Of a DNA stretch of 64,000 bases, positions 37,959-46,540 are shown in pieces. Position numbers and translations under genes: made by a program. Position 1 is the first letter of the stretch. Each line of letters begins with the position of its first letter. A model generated the notes under the pieces. It made no database searches and had not been told where the DNA came from. It was given only the letters and a program-made list of their open reading frames with translations. Origin of the DNA: Bacillota bacterium (GTDB taxonomy: Bacteria > Bacillota > Clostridia > TANB77 > UBA1234); NCBI GenBank assembly GCA_016280725.1, contig JAEEHF010000036.1, forward strand, positions 48,777 through 112,776, read 5' to 3'.

Positions 37959-38988
37959 TTTTTCTCTTACCTCCTCGTTTCTTTTCCATTTTTTCTTGTA
38001 GCATATCACCTATATATTTAATAGTAGGTATTACCTTTTTATAATTCATTCTCTTTGGTCCGATAATACCTATCGTGCCGACCTCTTTATCGTTAATCTT
38101 TTGTTTATATGTAATAATAGTAAAATCTTTTAACTCATCAAATGATGTTTCCTGACCAATATAAACATTTATATTGCCATCATAGCCTGTTTTAACAAGT
38201 TCTTTCAAAGCATCCTTTGTTTCGATTACATTTAAAAACTTTTTAAGTGTTTCCGATTTTTTAAGTTCCGGAAGTGCAAGCATATTTGAAGCACCATCAA
38301 CATATACTTCCGTTTCACTTGCAAGGAGATTATTAAGCTCAACAATTAGCGGAACTATATTATCATTCATATTATTAAGCTCTATTTGAATGTAAGGAGT
38401 AATGTTATCATATATTTCCCTAAAATTCATTCCTCTTAATTTATAATTCAAATAATTGCTAAATATCTCAATGTTCTTGTCCGGAATTTCATTATCGTAA
38501 GTTACTACTGTTTCCTTAACGATTCCATTATCTGCAAGAAGTATTATCATTAATTTGTTATGCCCAAGCTTAACTAATTTAATATCTTCAACTGTACAAT
38601 CATCAACTTCAGGCGCAACACTATACGAAGCATAATTCGTTAAACGAGATAGTACGCTTGTAGCTTCTTTAACTAAATTATCAAACTTAGATACTTCTTG
38701 TTCCAAAAGCTTATCTATTGATGCTTTTTCCTTAGGAAGCAGTGAACGTTCAGAAATAATTCTATCAACGTACCATCTATATCCTTCGGTAGTAGGAATT
38801 CTTCCTGCTGATGTGTGAGGTTGCTCTAAATAGCCCATTTTTTCTAGTGCAGCCATTTCATTACGAATAGTCGCACTACTCACGCCAAGCTCTTTTGAAA
38901 GCTTAAGTGAACCAACGGGTTCAGCAGTAGAAGTATATTCTTCTATAACCATTTCAAGAAGTTTCATTTTTCTTTCATCAAGTTCCAA
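37936..38988 (-). CDS. hrcA: Heat-inducible repressor HrcA
   Basis: Repressor of the class I heat-shock operon, which binds CIRCE. About 350 residues. The N-terminal winged helix (YTSTAEPVGSLKLSKELGVSSATIRNEMAALEK) and the GKRPTTEGYRWYVD-like SAGRIPTTEGYRWYVD motif are clear. The start is probably the TTG at 38988 because AGAGG lies 8 bases upstream; the GTG at 38997 touches that site. It heads the operon and CIRCE boxes precede it. Confidence 0.94.
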   Translation of the reverse strand: MELDERKMKLLEMVIEEYTSTAEPVGSLKLSKELGVSSATIRNEMAALEKMGYLEQPHTSAGRIPTTEGYRWYVDRIISERSLLPKEKASIDKLLEQEVSKFDNLVKEATSVLSRLTNYASYSVAPEVDDCTVEDIKLVKLGHNKLMIILLADNGIVKETVVTYDNEIPDKNIEIFSNYLNYKLRGMNFREIYDNITPYIQIELNNMNDNIVPLIVELNNLLASETEVYVDGASNMLALPELKKSETLKKFLNVIETKDALKELVKTGYDGNINVYIGQETSFDELKDFTIITYKQKINDKEVGTIGIIGPKRMNYKKVIPTIKYIGDMLQEKMEKKRGGKRKNEKERRE

Positions 38989-39019
38989 ACAAAACACCTC
39001 TTATTATAACCATTTCCAA

Positions 39020-39046
39020 TTAGCACTTGATAATATACTATGCTAA
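39020..39046 (-). promoter_or_regulatory. Degenerate second CIRCE box
   Basis: TTAGCACTT-N9-CTATGCTAA. The left half is identical to the first box and the right half has two mismatches. It lies between the promoter and the hrcA start. Confidence 0.6.
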
Positions 39047-39057
39047 CCTCAACAACT

Positions 39058-39086
39058 AATCTACACAAAAAATTAGCACTTGTCAA
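39058..39086 (-). promoter_or_regulatory. Promoter of the hrcA operon
   Basis: -35 TTGACA (39081-39086), 17-base spacer, -10 TAGATT (39058-39063). The -35 box lies inside the main CIRCE element, so HrcA binding would block the polymerase. Confidence 0.7.
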
Positions 39087-39099
39087 TAACAAGTGCTAA
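39073..39099 (-). promoter_or_regulatory. CIRCE operator
   Basis: TTAGCACTT-N9-AAGTGCTAA, a perfect 9-9-9 inverted repeat, one base per arm from the consensus TTAGCACTC-N9-GAGTGCTAA. Confidence 0.92.
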
Positions 39100-39127
39100 T
39101 TATTATATGATTTTTTTGTGAACCATA

Positions 39128-40177
39128 TTAAAGCTCATAATCTATATACATGTACATATCTGTATCCGTTGCAAAATAAGCCTCACAGTCGCTTTCAGCG
39201 TTTTTATCTAGTCCAGATAGCCTAAACACCCCAGCCTTTGTTTTTACTAATGGGTCAATATAAAAAGGTTTCTCATCAAGTTTTACACAGTATTTTTGCT
39301 TATCATTTGTTGGGTTAAACCTTGTATAGACTTTGTTAAGATTAACTATTTCTTCCCAACCTTCTCGAATTCTTTTATCTGAGCACTGATTTCCTCGTGC
39401 TACTATTTCATTCTCAGATAAATTATATAAATCATTAAGAGCTATGTCTTCTCTACGAACCATGAGCATCAAAACATCCGCTATCAAACTTTTTGTAATT
39501 TTAAACTCATAACTACGCAATTTCTTTCCAACTTCAAGAGATAGCCTAAAAAACTTATATGCCATCTGAATGTTAGTAAAGCAAAACTCATCTTCGCCAT
39601 CTTCATTTTTATCAATCGTAATCCAGTTATATAATTCTGATATTTCCTTTAAATCGCAAATGTTTAATAAATATCCGTTACTTAAAACGTATTCTAAATT
39701 TTCACACGACAAATATGGAAACTTTGCAAATATAAGAAAATCATCATTTGACTTAAATATATCCTCTAATAATACGCCTTTATTAAGAATCAAATCTGTA
39801 ACAACTTTAGATGCTGTAAAATTAGTATTAAGCTCTGGTTCTTTGAAATCTTTTATACCAAAATAGTCAATTAAATATTCTTTGCTATATGAAAAGCAAG
39901 GTTTGCTTAGTTCTTTAAGTAAAGCTTTCAAAGAAGTGCTAATATTTCCTAAAAACTTATCAAGAATAATGCTCATACCAAAAGCATGATCAAATCTTGT
40001 ATATCTATATTGAAATAAGTTAAACTTAGTAAGCTCAATTCCTTCATTTTTAGATATATTTTTAATCCTATCAAACTCTTTTAAATCAGCCAAATTGCAA
40101 AGATAGCTTGGTATGTCATGGCTATACACACTATGAATACTTCTTAATGAATCTGTTCTTGAATCAATGTATGCCAT
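39128..40177 (-). CDS. HD-domain-like protein lacking the HD motif
   Basis: 349 residues. The N-terminal part (FQYRYTRFDHAFGMSIILDKF, first metal His at about 64) resembles dGTPase-type HD domains, where the next helix carries LLHDxxHPPFSH. Here the matching segment reads ALLKELSKPCFSYS (about 85-98): the HD pair is Lys-Glu and both later His are Lys and Tyr. The protein is therefore probably not a metal-dependent phosphohydrolase. It may be a binding protein or a degenerate copy. The fold assignment is my reading of the pattern only. Confidence 0.55.
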   Translation of the reverse strand: MAYIDSRTDSLRSIHSVYSHDIPSYLCNLADLKEFDRIKNISKNEGIELTKFNLFQYRYTRFDHAFGMSIILDKFLGNISTSLKALLKELSKPCFSYSKEYLIDYFGIKDFKEPELNTNFTASKVVTDLILNKGVLLEDIFKSNDDFLIFAKFPYLSCENLEYVLSNGYLLNICDLKEISELYNWITIDKNEDGEDEFCFTNIQMAYKFFRLSLEVGKKLRSYEFKITKSLIADVLMLMVRREDIALNDLYNLSENEIVARGNQCSDKRIREGWEEIVNLNKVYTRFNPTNDKQKYCVKLDEKPFYIDPLVKTKAGVFRLSGLDKNAESDCEAYFATDTDMYMYIDYEL

Positions 40178-40205
40178 AAGCTAACTATCACTTCCTATCC
40201 AAGCA

Positions 40206-41537
40206 TTATGACGCAGTGTCTTCTTTTCTACTTTTAGCATTTCCTTTTTTAGATACCTTTTTTGATTGAATACTTTGAGTCTTTTTAAGTTCATTCAGAG
40301 TTACTATTGGTTCAGCCTTATTTACAACTGTATCTTTTGTGATTCTACATTCAACAATTTCATTGTTAGTAGGAATCTCAAACATTATATCACGCATAGT
40401 TTCCTCTAATATTGACCTTAATCCCCTAGCACCTGTTTTTCTTTCAATTGCTTTATCAACAATTGCTTCAATTGCATCATCATCAAAAGTAAGCTTAACA
40501 TTATCAATATCAAATAATTTTTTGTATTGTTTAATAAGTGCATTCTTTGGCTTTGTCATTATTTCGATATATGCTTCTTTAGATAATGGATCTAGTGTCG
40601 TAACAACAGGAAGCCTTCCAATAAATTCAGGAATAAGACCAAATTTTACAAGGTCTTGAGGAAGAATATCTATTAGCATATTAGTGCTAGATTTTTCCTT
40701 TTGACCCATAATTTCACTACCAAATCCAATATATTTTTTTCCTGTTCTTTCACTAATAATCTTGTCTAGTCCTTCAAATGCACCACCGCAAATAAATAAT
40801 ATGTTAGTAGTATCAATTTGAATAAATTCTTGATGAGGATGTTTTCTTCCACCCTGTGGAGGAACAGAAGCAACAGTTCCTTCAACAATCTTTAGAAGTG
40901 CTTGCTGAACACCTTCACCGCTAACATCTCTAGTAATAGAAACGTTTTCGGATTTTCTAGCAATCTTATCTATTTCATCAATATATATGATTCCTCTTTG
41001 TGCTTTATCGATATCGTAATCTGCAGCTTGTATAAGTTTTAAAAGAATATTTTCTACATCCTCGCCAACATATCCAGCTTCGGTAAGTGCAGTTGCATCA
41101 GATATAGCAAAAGGAACATTTAGAAACTTTGCGAGTGTTTGTGCTAAATATGTTTTACCACAACCAGTTGGTCCTAGAAGCAAAATGTTGCTCTTTTGAA
41201 TTTCAACATCATCTTCTCCATCTTTTTCCTTAGCATCCTCACTATTTATTCTTTTATAGTGATTATAAACTGCTACCGAAAGAGATTTCTTAGCTTCTTC
41301 TTGTCCTATTACATATTGATCTAAAAATTCTTTTATTTCTTTAGGTGAAGGAACATTCATAAGGTCTTCTTGTGATTTTCCTTCATCTCTAAAATCATCG
41401 CCAACTATCTGAGAGCATAAATCTATACATTCATTGCAAATATATACTCCTGGTCCAGCAATAATTCTTTTTACTGTCTCTTGAGATTTTCCACAAAACG
41501 AACATCTCACTGGCTTTCTCTCTTCATAATTTGCCAT
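40206..41537 (-). CDS. clpX: ATP-dependent protease ATPase subunit ClpX
   Basis: AAA+ unfoldase partner of ClpP. 443 residues. The N-terminal zinc finger Cys are at 12, 15, 34 and 37. Walker A is GPTGCGKT (122-129), and Walker B is [11 protein letters not shown]. The ClpP-binding IGF loop is seen as KKYIGFGSE. It follows clpP, the normal order. Confidence 0.97.
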   Translation of the reverse strand: MANYEERKPVRCSFCGKSQETVKRIIAGPGVYICNECIDLCSQIVGDDFRDEGKSQEDLMNVPSPKEIKEFLDQYVIGQEEAKKSLSVAVYNHYKRINSEDAKEKDGEDDVEIQKSNILLLGPTGCGKTYLAQTLAKFLNVPFAISDATALTEAGYVGEDVENILLKLIQAADYDIDKAQRGIIYIDEIDKIARKSENVSITRDVSGEGVQQALLKIVEGTVASVPPQGGRKHPHQEFIQIDTTNILFICGGAFEGLDKIISERTGKKYIGFGSEIMGQKEKSSTNMLIDILPQDLVKFGLIPEFIGRLPVVTTLDPLSKEAYIEIMTKPKNALIKQYKKLFDIDNVKLTFDDDAIEAIVDKAIERKTGARGLRSILEETMRDIMFEIPTNNEIVECRITKDTVVNKAEPIVTLNELKKTQSIQSKKVSKKGNAKSRKEDTAS

Positions 41538-41641
41538 TAATTATTCTCTCCTATTTTAAAATTATTAAAAATCTGCTTAACTTCAATGGCCTTTTAACAC
41601 TCTTTTGAAGTTTCAATTTACTATTTATATGATACACAAAT

Positions 41642-41672
41642 AGGTTGAAGAATTCAATATCTCCAACCTATT
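41642..41672 (-). terminator. Terminator after clpP
   Basis: The stem AGGTTGGAGATATTGAATTCTTCAACCT (minus strand) pairs imperfectly around a loop and is followed by a T-rich stretch, directly after the clpP stop. Confidence 0.6.
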
Positions 41673-41679
41673 AATTAAT

Positions 41680-42285
41680 TTACTTACGAGACATTACTTC
41701 GTCAATTAAGCCATATTCTTTAGCTTCATCAGCAGTCATAAAATTGTCTCTATCTGTATCTTTTTCAATTTGCTCAAGTGGTTTTCCTGTGTTAGCACTT
41801 AAAATTTTGTTTAATCTATCTCTAGTCTTTAAAATAAGGTCTGCTTGGATTTTAATATCTGAAGCTTGTCCTTTAGCTCCACCTAGAGGTTGGTGAATCA
41901 TAATCTCAGAATTTGGAAGAGCATATCTCTTTCCTTTTGCACCAGCTGAAAGTAAAAATGCTCCCATTGATGCAGCCATACCAACACAAATAGTTGAAAC
42001 ATCTGGTTTAATATAATTCATTGTATCATAAATTGCCATTCCTGCAGTAACACTTCCACCAGGGCTATTAATGTAGATATGAATATCTTTATCTGGATCT
42101 TCAGATTCTAAGAATAAAAGTTCCGCTACAACAACACTAGCTGTTGCATCTGTGATTTCATCTCCAATAAAAATGATTCTATCTTTTAATAGTCTAGAAA
42201 AAATATCATAACTACGTTCTCCACGTGATGTTTGTTCAACAACATATGGAACCAAATCATTTTTAATTACTTCTTTTTCACTCAT
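41680..42285 (-). CDS. clpP: ATP-dependent Clp protease proteolytic subunit ClpP
   Basis: Serine protease of ClpXP. 201 residues. Ser106 in [10 protein letters not shown], His131 in MIHQPLGG and an Asp in [19 protein letters not shown] form the triad. It lies between tig and clpX. Confidence 0.97.
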   Translation of the reverse strand: MSEKEVIKNDLVPYVVEQTSRGERSYDIFSRLLKDRIIFIGDEITDATASVVVAELLFLESEDPDKDIHIYINSPGGSVTAGMAIYDTMNYIKPDVSTICVGMAASMGAFLLSAGAKGKRYALPNSEIMIHQPLGGAKGQASDIKIQADLILKTRDRLNKILSANTGKPLEQIEKDTDRDNFMTADEAKEYGLIDEVMSRK

Positions 42286-42326
42286 TTAAAAATCCTCCTT
42301 TTAGTCATTTGTTAATCAATTATTTC

Positions 42327-42388
42327 GTGGTTCAAAAAGGGTACACCCCTATCCCTCTGGGATAGGGACATCCCCATTTTTAAACCAC
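42327..42388. repeat. REP-like hairpin between tig and clpP
   Basis: The outer stem GTGGTTCAAAAA pairs with TTTTTAAACCAC, and an inner stem CCTATCCC pairs with GGGATAGG around CTCT. The layout is like the hairpins at 16609-16645 and 35191-35251. It may also terminate tig transcription. Confidence 0.65.
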
Positions 42389-42415
42389 TGCTTTTCACAT
42401 GTAGTCATTTACATC

Positions 42416-43699
42416 TTATTTTGCATTATCAACTATATATTTAACAGCAACGTCATACTTAAGCTCTTCTTTAACATAGTTTCTAGTTTGCTCGCCAGCA
42501 TTTTTAACAAATTCTTTAGCATCTCTGCCATATGATTTTGCAAGCTCACTCATTCTTTCATCTATATCTTTATCAGTAACTTCAAGGTTTTCCTTTTTAG
42601 CAATTGCTTCTAATATTAGTCTTGTTTTAATATTCTTTACTGCAGATACTCTGTATTCATCTTTAAATTCAGATAAAGTTTTACCCATGTATTTTAAGTA
42701 TTGCTCAACGCTTAGTCCTTGTCTTGATAGGTTATGTTCCATATCATTAACATAGGCATCAACTTCAGCATCTACCATTGCATCAGGTAAATCAAGTTTT
42801 GTATTTTCTATAACAGCATCGATAGCTTCTTGGTTTGTCTCATCTTTTGCTCTTTGATTATTCTTTTCTTGAAGCATATCTCTAATATTTTCTTTTAGAT
42901 CTTCTAATGTATCAAACTCAGAAATATCTTTTGCAAATTCATCGTCAAGTTCTGGCAATTCTTTAACTTTAATTTCATGAAGCTTAACTTTAAATACTGC
43001 ATCTTTACCAGACAAGTCTTTAGAAAAGTACTCTTCTGGAAATTTAACATTTATATCTCTTTCCTCTTCAGACTTCATACCAACTAGTTGATCTTCAAAT
43101 CCTGGAATAAATGAACCGCTTCCGATTTCTAAACTATGTCCTTCTGCTTTTCCACCTTCAAAAGGAACTCCATCAACAAAGCCTTCAAAATCAATAACAG
43201 CTGTGTCGCCAACTTTAAGTTCTGCACCTTCTTTAGCTTCACTTATTCTAGCATTTTGATTTTGTCTTCTTTTAAGTTCTTCATCAATTTGGTCTTCAGA
43301 AACAAGATATTCTTTTTTATCTAGACTGATACCTTTATATTTTCCAAGCTCAAACTCAGGTTTTAGAGTTACTGTAGCTGTGAAAATAAAATCTTTACCG
43401 CCACCAATTTGTTTAAGGTCAATATCTGGTGCAGCAACAACATCTAAATTATTATCTTTATATGCTTGTTCTAAAACTTCTGGTACTAGGATATTAAATG
43501 CTTCTTCAAATAAAACGCCTTCACCATAATGTCTTAAAGCAACATTTTTAGGAGCCTTTCCTTTTCTAAATCCTGGTACTATGAAATATTTAGCATTCTT
43601 CTTGTATGCTTCATCCATAGCTTTATCAAATCTTTCACTTTCAACTGTTATCTCTAGTTTAGCTTTACTGTTTTCTAGTTTCTCAACTTTAACGTCCAT
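42416..43699 (-). CDS. tig: Trigger factor
   Basis: Ribosome-bound chaperone with a peptidyl-prolyl isomerase domain, 427 residues. The ribosome-binding signature is in IVPGFRKGKAPKNVALRHYG. The FKBP-like domain (GDTAVIDFEGFVDGVPFEGGKAE) and a helical C-terminal domain are present. It precedes clpP and clpX, the usual order. Confidence 0.96.
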   Translation of the reverse strand: MDVKVEKLENSKAKLEITVESERFDKAMDEAYKKNAKYFIVPGFRKGKAPKNVALRHYGEGVLFEEAFNILVPEVLEQAYKDNNLDVVAAPDIDLKQIGGGKDFIFTATVTLKPEFELGKYKGISLDKKEYLVSEDQIDEELKRRQNQNARISEAKEGAELKVGDTAVIDFEGFVDGVPFEGGKAEGHSLEIGSGSFIPGFEDQLVGMKSEEERDINVKFPEEYFSKDLSGKDAVFKVKLHEIKVKELPELDDEFAKDISEFDTLEDLKENIRDMLQEKNNQRAKDETNQEAIDAVIENTKLDLPDAMVDAEVDAYVNDMEHNLSRQGLSVEQYLKYMGKTLSEFKDEYRVSAVKNIKTRLILEAIAKKENLEVTDKDIDERMSELAKSYGRDAKEFVKNAGEQTRNYVKEELKYDVAVKYIVDNAK

Positions 43700-43816
43700 T
43701 TTAATTTTCCTTTCTGCTTTCTTTGACTAGCATAAAACATTGCCATTTTCAACGGCAATTTATTATATCACATTACATAAAAATATCAACATTGCTGATT
43801 TTATGTAAATTAGTCT

Positions 43817-44491
43817 TTATATCTCCAATAACGTAAAATCTAGGTAATCACAAGATGTTAGATATGACTCTATATTTGGAATCTCGACAATATGTTCTAT
43901 GTAATTACTATGGATATGAGCATAGATCCATTTAGAAATATTGTAATCTTTTAAAACTCCTAAAATTAGCTCATCTGGTGGATAGTGCGTACACATTACG
44001 ATTGGCTTATTAATGCCCTCACTATTTTTTGCTTTTGCCTCATCTAATGATATTTTTGCTCTTTGTATTTCTCTATTAAATATTTTAGTATTATCCATTC
44101 CTTCTTCTGGTGCCCAATATCTCGTTCCACATACAAGATATTTATCTGTCTCAATACAGTTATTATATAAAAATCTAATTGAGGTAATATTATTGGCTTC
44201 AAGAAATCTATTCATTTTAGTAACAGTTTCCCACCAATAGTCATGATTACCTTTAAGAATTATTTTGGTCCCCGGAAGCTTATCTATCCACTTAAAGTCT
44301 TCTAAAACTTCTTCTAGATAAGTAGCCCACGAAACGTCTCCTGCAATAATAACAAAGTCTTCAGCCTTAACTTTTGACTTCCAGTCTTGTTCTATCTTTG
44401 CTTCATAATCATTCCATTTTTCGCCAAAAACATCCATTGGTTTATTAGTACCGAAAGAAAGATGCAAATCTGATATTACAAAAGTTGCCAA
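43817..44491 (-). CDS. Metallophosphoesterase (YpbG/calcineurin-like)
   Basis: 224 residues. The metal-binding motifs are VISDLHLSF, IIAGDVSWATY, LKGNHDYWW and MCTHYPPD with a late HIH (YAHIHSN). This is the calcineurin-like phosphoesterase fold. The substrate is unknown. It overlaps the intergenic space before tsaD by 19 bases. Confidence 0.85.
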   Translation of the reverse strand: MATFVISDLHLSFGTNKPMDVFGEKWNDYEAKIEQDWKSKVKAEDFVIIAGDVSWATYLEEVLEDFKWIDKLPGTKIILKGNHDYWWETVTKMNRFLEANNITSIRFLYNNCIETDKYLVCGTRYWAPEEGMDNTKIFNREIQRAKISLDEAKAKNSEGINKPIVMCTHYPPDELILGVLKDYNISKWIYAHIHSNYIEHIVEIPNIESYLTSCDYLDFTLLEI

Positions 44492-44510
44492 TTTTTCACC
44501 TCTAATCTAA

Positions 44511-45524
44511 TTATTTTCTAAGCTTATCGCCTAGTTTTAAATATGGCATTGCATTTAAGTCCATGCCCGATTGTTTTCCATTTATATAATCAAAGTACGC
44601 TGCAGAACCAATCATTGCAGCATTATCCGTACAATATTTAAGCTCAGGATAATAAATCTTAAGATTATTTTCCTGTCCTAAATTATCTAACCTTGCTCTT
44701 AAATACGAGTTTGCAGAAACTCCTCCTGCTAGCGAAACAGTGTCTATTCCTTTTTGCCTACATGCTTTTAGAAGATTAGTTAATAAAACATCTGTCACTG
44801 CTTCTTCAAAACTTGCACATAAGTCAGGGATATTTATAGCATCTTTTTCCTTATGGACAAGGTTAATTACTGCTGTTTTTATACCACTAAAGCTAAAGTC
44901 TAAGCTATCTTCAAAGAAAGTCTTAGGAAGCTTATAGGTAGGCTTACCCTCTTTAGCAAGTTTATCTATCTTTGGTCCACCAGGATACTCAAGTCCAATT
45001 ACTCTAGAAACCTTATCAAATGCCTCTCCGACAGCATCATCTCGAGTCCTTCCAAGAATCTCAAACTCAGTGTAATCTTTAACATAAACTAAATTTGAAT
45101 GCCCTCCAGAAACCACTAGACAAATGTAAGGCGGTTTTAATTCTGTATGAGTAATATAGTTTGCATCGATATGTCCCTCTATATGGTGAACACCAATAAA
45201 TGGCTTATTTAAAGAATAAGCAAGTGCTTTGGCAGTCGATAATCCAACCAAAAGCGCTCCAACAAGGCCAGGGCCATATGTTGCGGCTATTGCATCAACT
45301 TCTTCTATTTTCATATTGGCCTGCTCTAAACACTCCTGAACAACGTTAGAAATGCAGTCAACATGGTTTCTAGAAGCTATTTCTGGAACAACTCCGCCAA
45401 AACGTTTATGAATATCAATTTGTGTTGCTATAACGTTGCCCAAAACTTCACGACCATTTTTAACAATAGAGCATGCCGTTTCATCGCAACTACTTTCTAT
45501 AGCAAGAATAACTAAATCTTTCAT
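44511..45524 (-). CDS. tsaD: tRNA N6-threonylcarbamoyladenosine synthase subunit TsaD
   Basis: ASKHA-fold enzyme that forms t6A37 in tRNA with TsaB and TsaE. 337 residues, opening [15 protein letters not shown]. The metal site is [11 protein letters not shown] and the glycine-rich motif is [10 protein letters not shown]. The end has [14 protein letters not shown] and CTDNAAMIG. TsaB and TsaE were not seen in the window. Confidence 0.97.
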   Translation of the reverse strand: MKDLVILAIESSCDETACSIVKNGREVLGNVIATQIDIHKRFGGVVPEIASRNHVDCISNVVQECLEQANMKIEEVDAIAATYGPGLVGALLVGLSTAKALAYSLNKPFIGVHHIEGHIDANYITHTELKPPYICLVVSGGHSNLVYVKDYTEFEILGRTRDDAVGEAFDKVSRVIGLEYPGGPKIDKLAKEGKPTYKLPKTFFEDSLDFSFSGIKTAVINLVHKEKDAINIPDLCASFEEAVTDVLLTNLLKACRQKGIDTVSLAGGVSANSYLRARLDNLGQENNLKIYYPELKYCTDNAAMIGSAAYFDYINGKQSGMDLNAMPYLKLGDKLRK

Positions 45525-45601
45525 TTTATGCCTCTTTTTCTACAGACTACGAGGTATTTTACCACAAAAATAGGCAAATTTAAAGGAAAAACTAAAGAAT
45601 T

Positions 45602-46285
45602 CTAGTTACTTGCGACAAAAAACTCTATTATAGTCTTGGCAGTTACCCTTTTTTCTTTATAAACGTTAAAAAATCGATACAATCTATCATTTCGGACATC
45701 ATTATTAACTTGTTCTATAGAGTAGTTAATCGCCCAATTAATCGCATTTTCAGGCACTCCTATTTGATTACCCAATTCATAGTATATTTCTTTTAGTTTA
45801 ACAATGCCTTTGGTAATGGAAATCCATATACTATCGGCTAAGAATCGTGTTCCACTTTGATTACCTTTAAAACCTAATTCTACAAGCATATTAAAGACAT
45901 TATTCTTTGAACTAATAACACCTCGCTTAGAATTCTTTATTTTATTTTGTATCTTAATAAAATCAACTATTTCTTTGGAGTTAACAGGTTTTAAAAATAA
46001 TCTATGAATAAAAGGTTTATTAATTATTTTGGGAATAAGATTAACATTTGAAGTTAAGCCTATAATTTTTGAATTAGAAAAACATTTAGCAAATTCTGCC
46101 ACATCATTCCCAACAGTATCAATATCTATTATGGCAACATCATATTTTTTGCATGAACTGCAATCATTTTCAGAAAAATAAAAGTCACTACTTATTTCAG
46201 TATCTACGTTAGGGAAACTGGATGTCAAGATTTTGAAAAGATTACTACTAAATTTTTTGTCTTTGTCTACTATTAATACATTCAT
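45602..46285 (-). CDS. Spo0A-like response regulator, divergent
   Basis: 227 residues. The N-terminal receiver-like domain has the acidic pair (DKDKK), a candidate phosphoacceptor in AIIDIDTVGND (near 53-55), a Thr in GLTSN and Lys in FLKPV. The C-terminal half matches the helix pattern of the Spo0A DNA-binding domain (LGFKGNQSGTRFLADSI, NAINWAINYSIEQV, and VTAKTIIEFF in the place of PTNSEFI), but the identity is low. It may be a sporulation regulator or a relic. Sporulation genes other than the SpoVD-like PBP are not seen here. Confidence 0.6.
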   Translation of the reverse strand: MNVLIVDKDKKFSSNLFKILTSSFPNVDTEISSDFYFSENDCSSCKKYDVAIIDIDTVGNDVAEFAKCFSNSKIIGLTSNVNLIPKIINKPFIHRLFLKPVNSKEIVDFIKIQNKIKNSKRGVISSKNNVFNMLVELGFKGNQSGTRFLADSIWISITKGIVKLKEIYYELGNQIGVPENAINWAINYSIEQVNNDVRNDRLYRFFNVYKEKRVTAKTIIEFFVASN

Positions 46286-46501
46286 AAAAACACCTCTCGT
46301 ACCAATAGCTAGATTAATTCTTTTGAAGATAAAAAAAGGAAATATTATAGAAAAAAATATTAAAATAGAACTAAAAGAATTAAAAAACTATTGAATAAAA
46401 AATTTTAGAATAAAAAATATTTAGAAACGAATTCGAATTTCTATGATTTGGATTTTATAACGGTAAATATATTTTTGCAATATCAAAAAAAGAATTTTTA
46501 T

Positions 46502-46534
46502 AGGGACACCCATCATGGATATATGGGTGTCCCT
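46502..46534 (-). terminator. Hairpin after helD (GGGACACC family)
   Basis: The perfect stem AGGGACACCCAT / ATGGGTGTCCCT with a short loop lies 7 bases downstream of the helD stop. The sequence resembles the GGGGACAC repeats elsewhere. The 46286-46500 stretch upstream is AT-rich with no ORF I can support. Confidence 0.75.
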
Positions 46535-46540
46535 CGTTTT

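Noticed and set aside
46286..46540. Possible gene in the gap between helD and the Spo0A-like gene
   Set aside because: The stretch is AT-rich with no ORF carrying a ribosome binding site. Only the helD terminator hairpin at 46502-46534 is supported.
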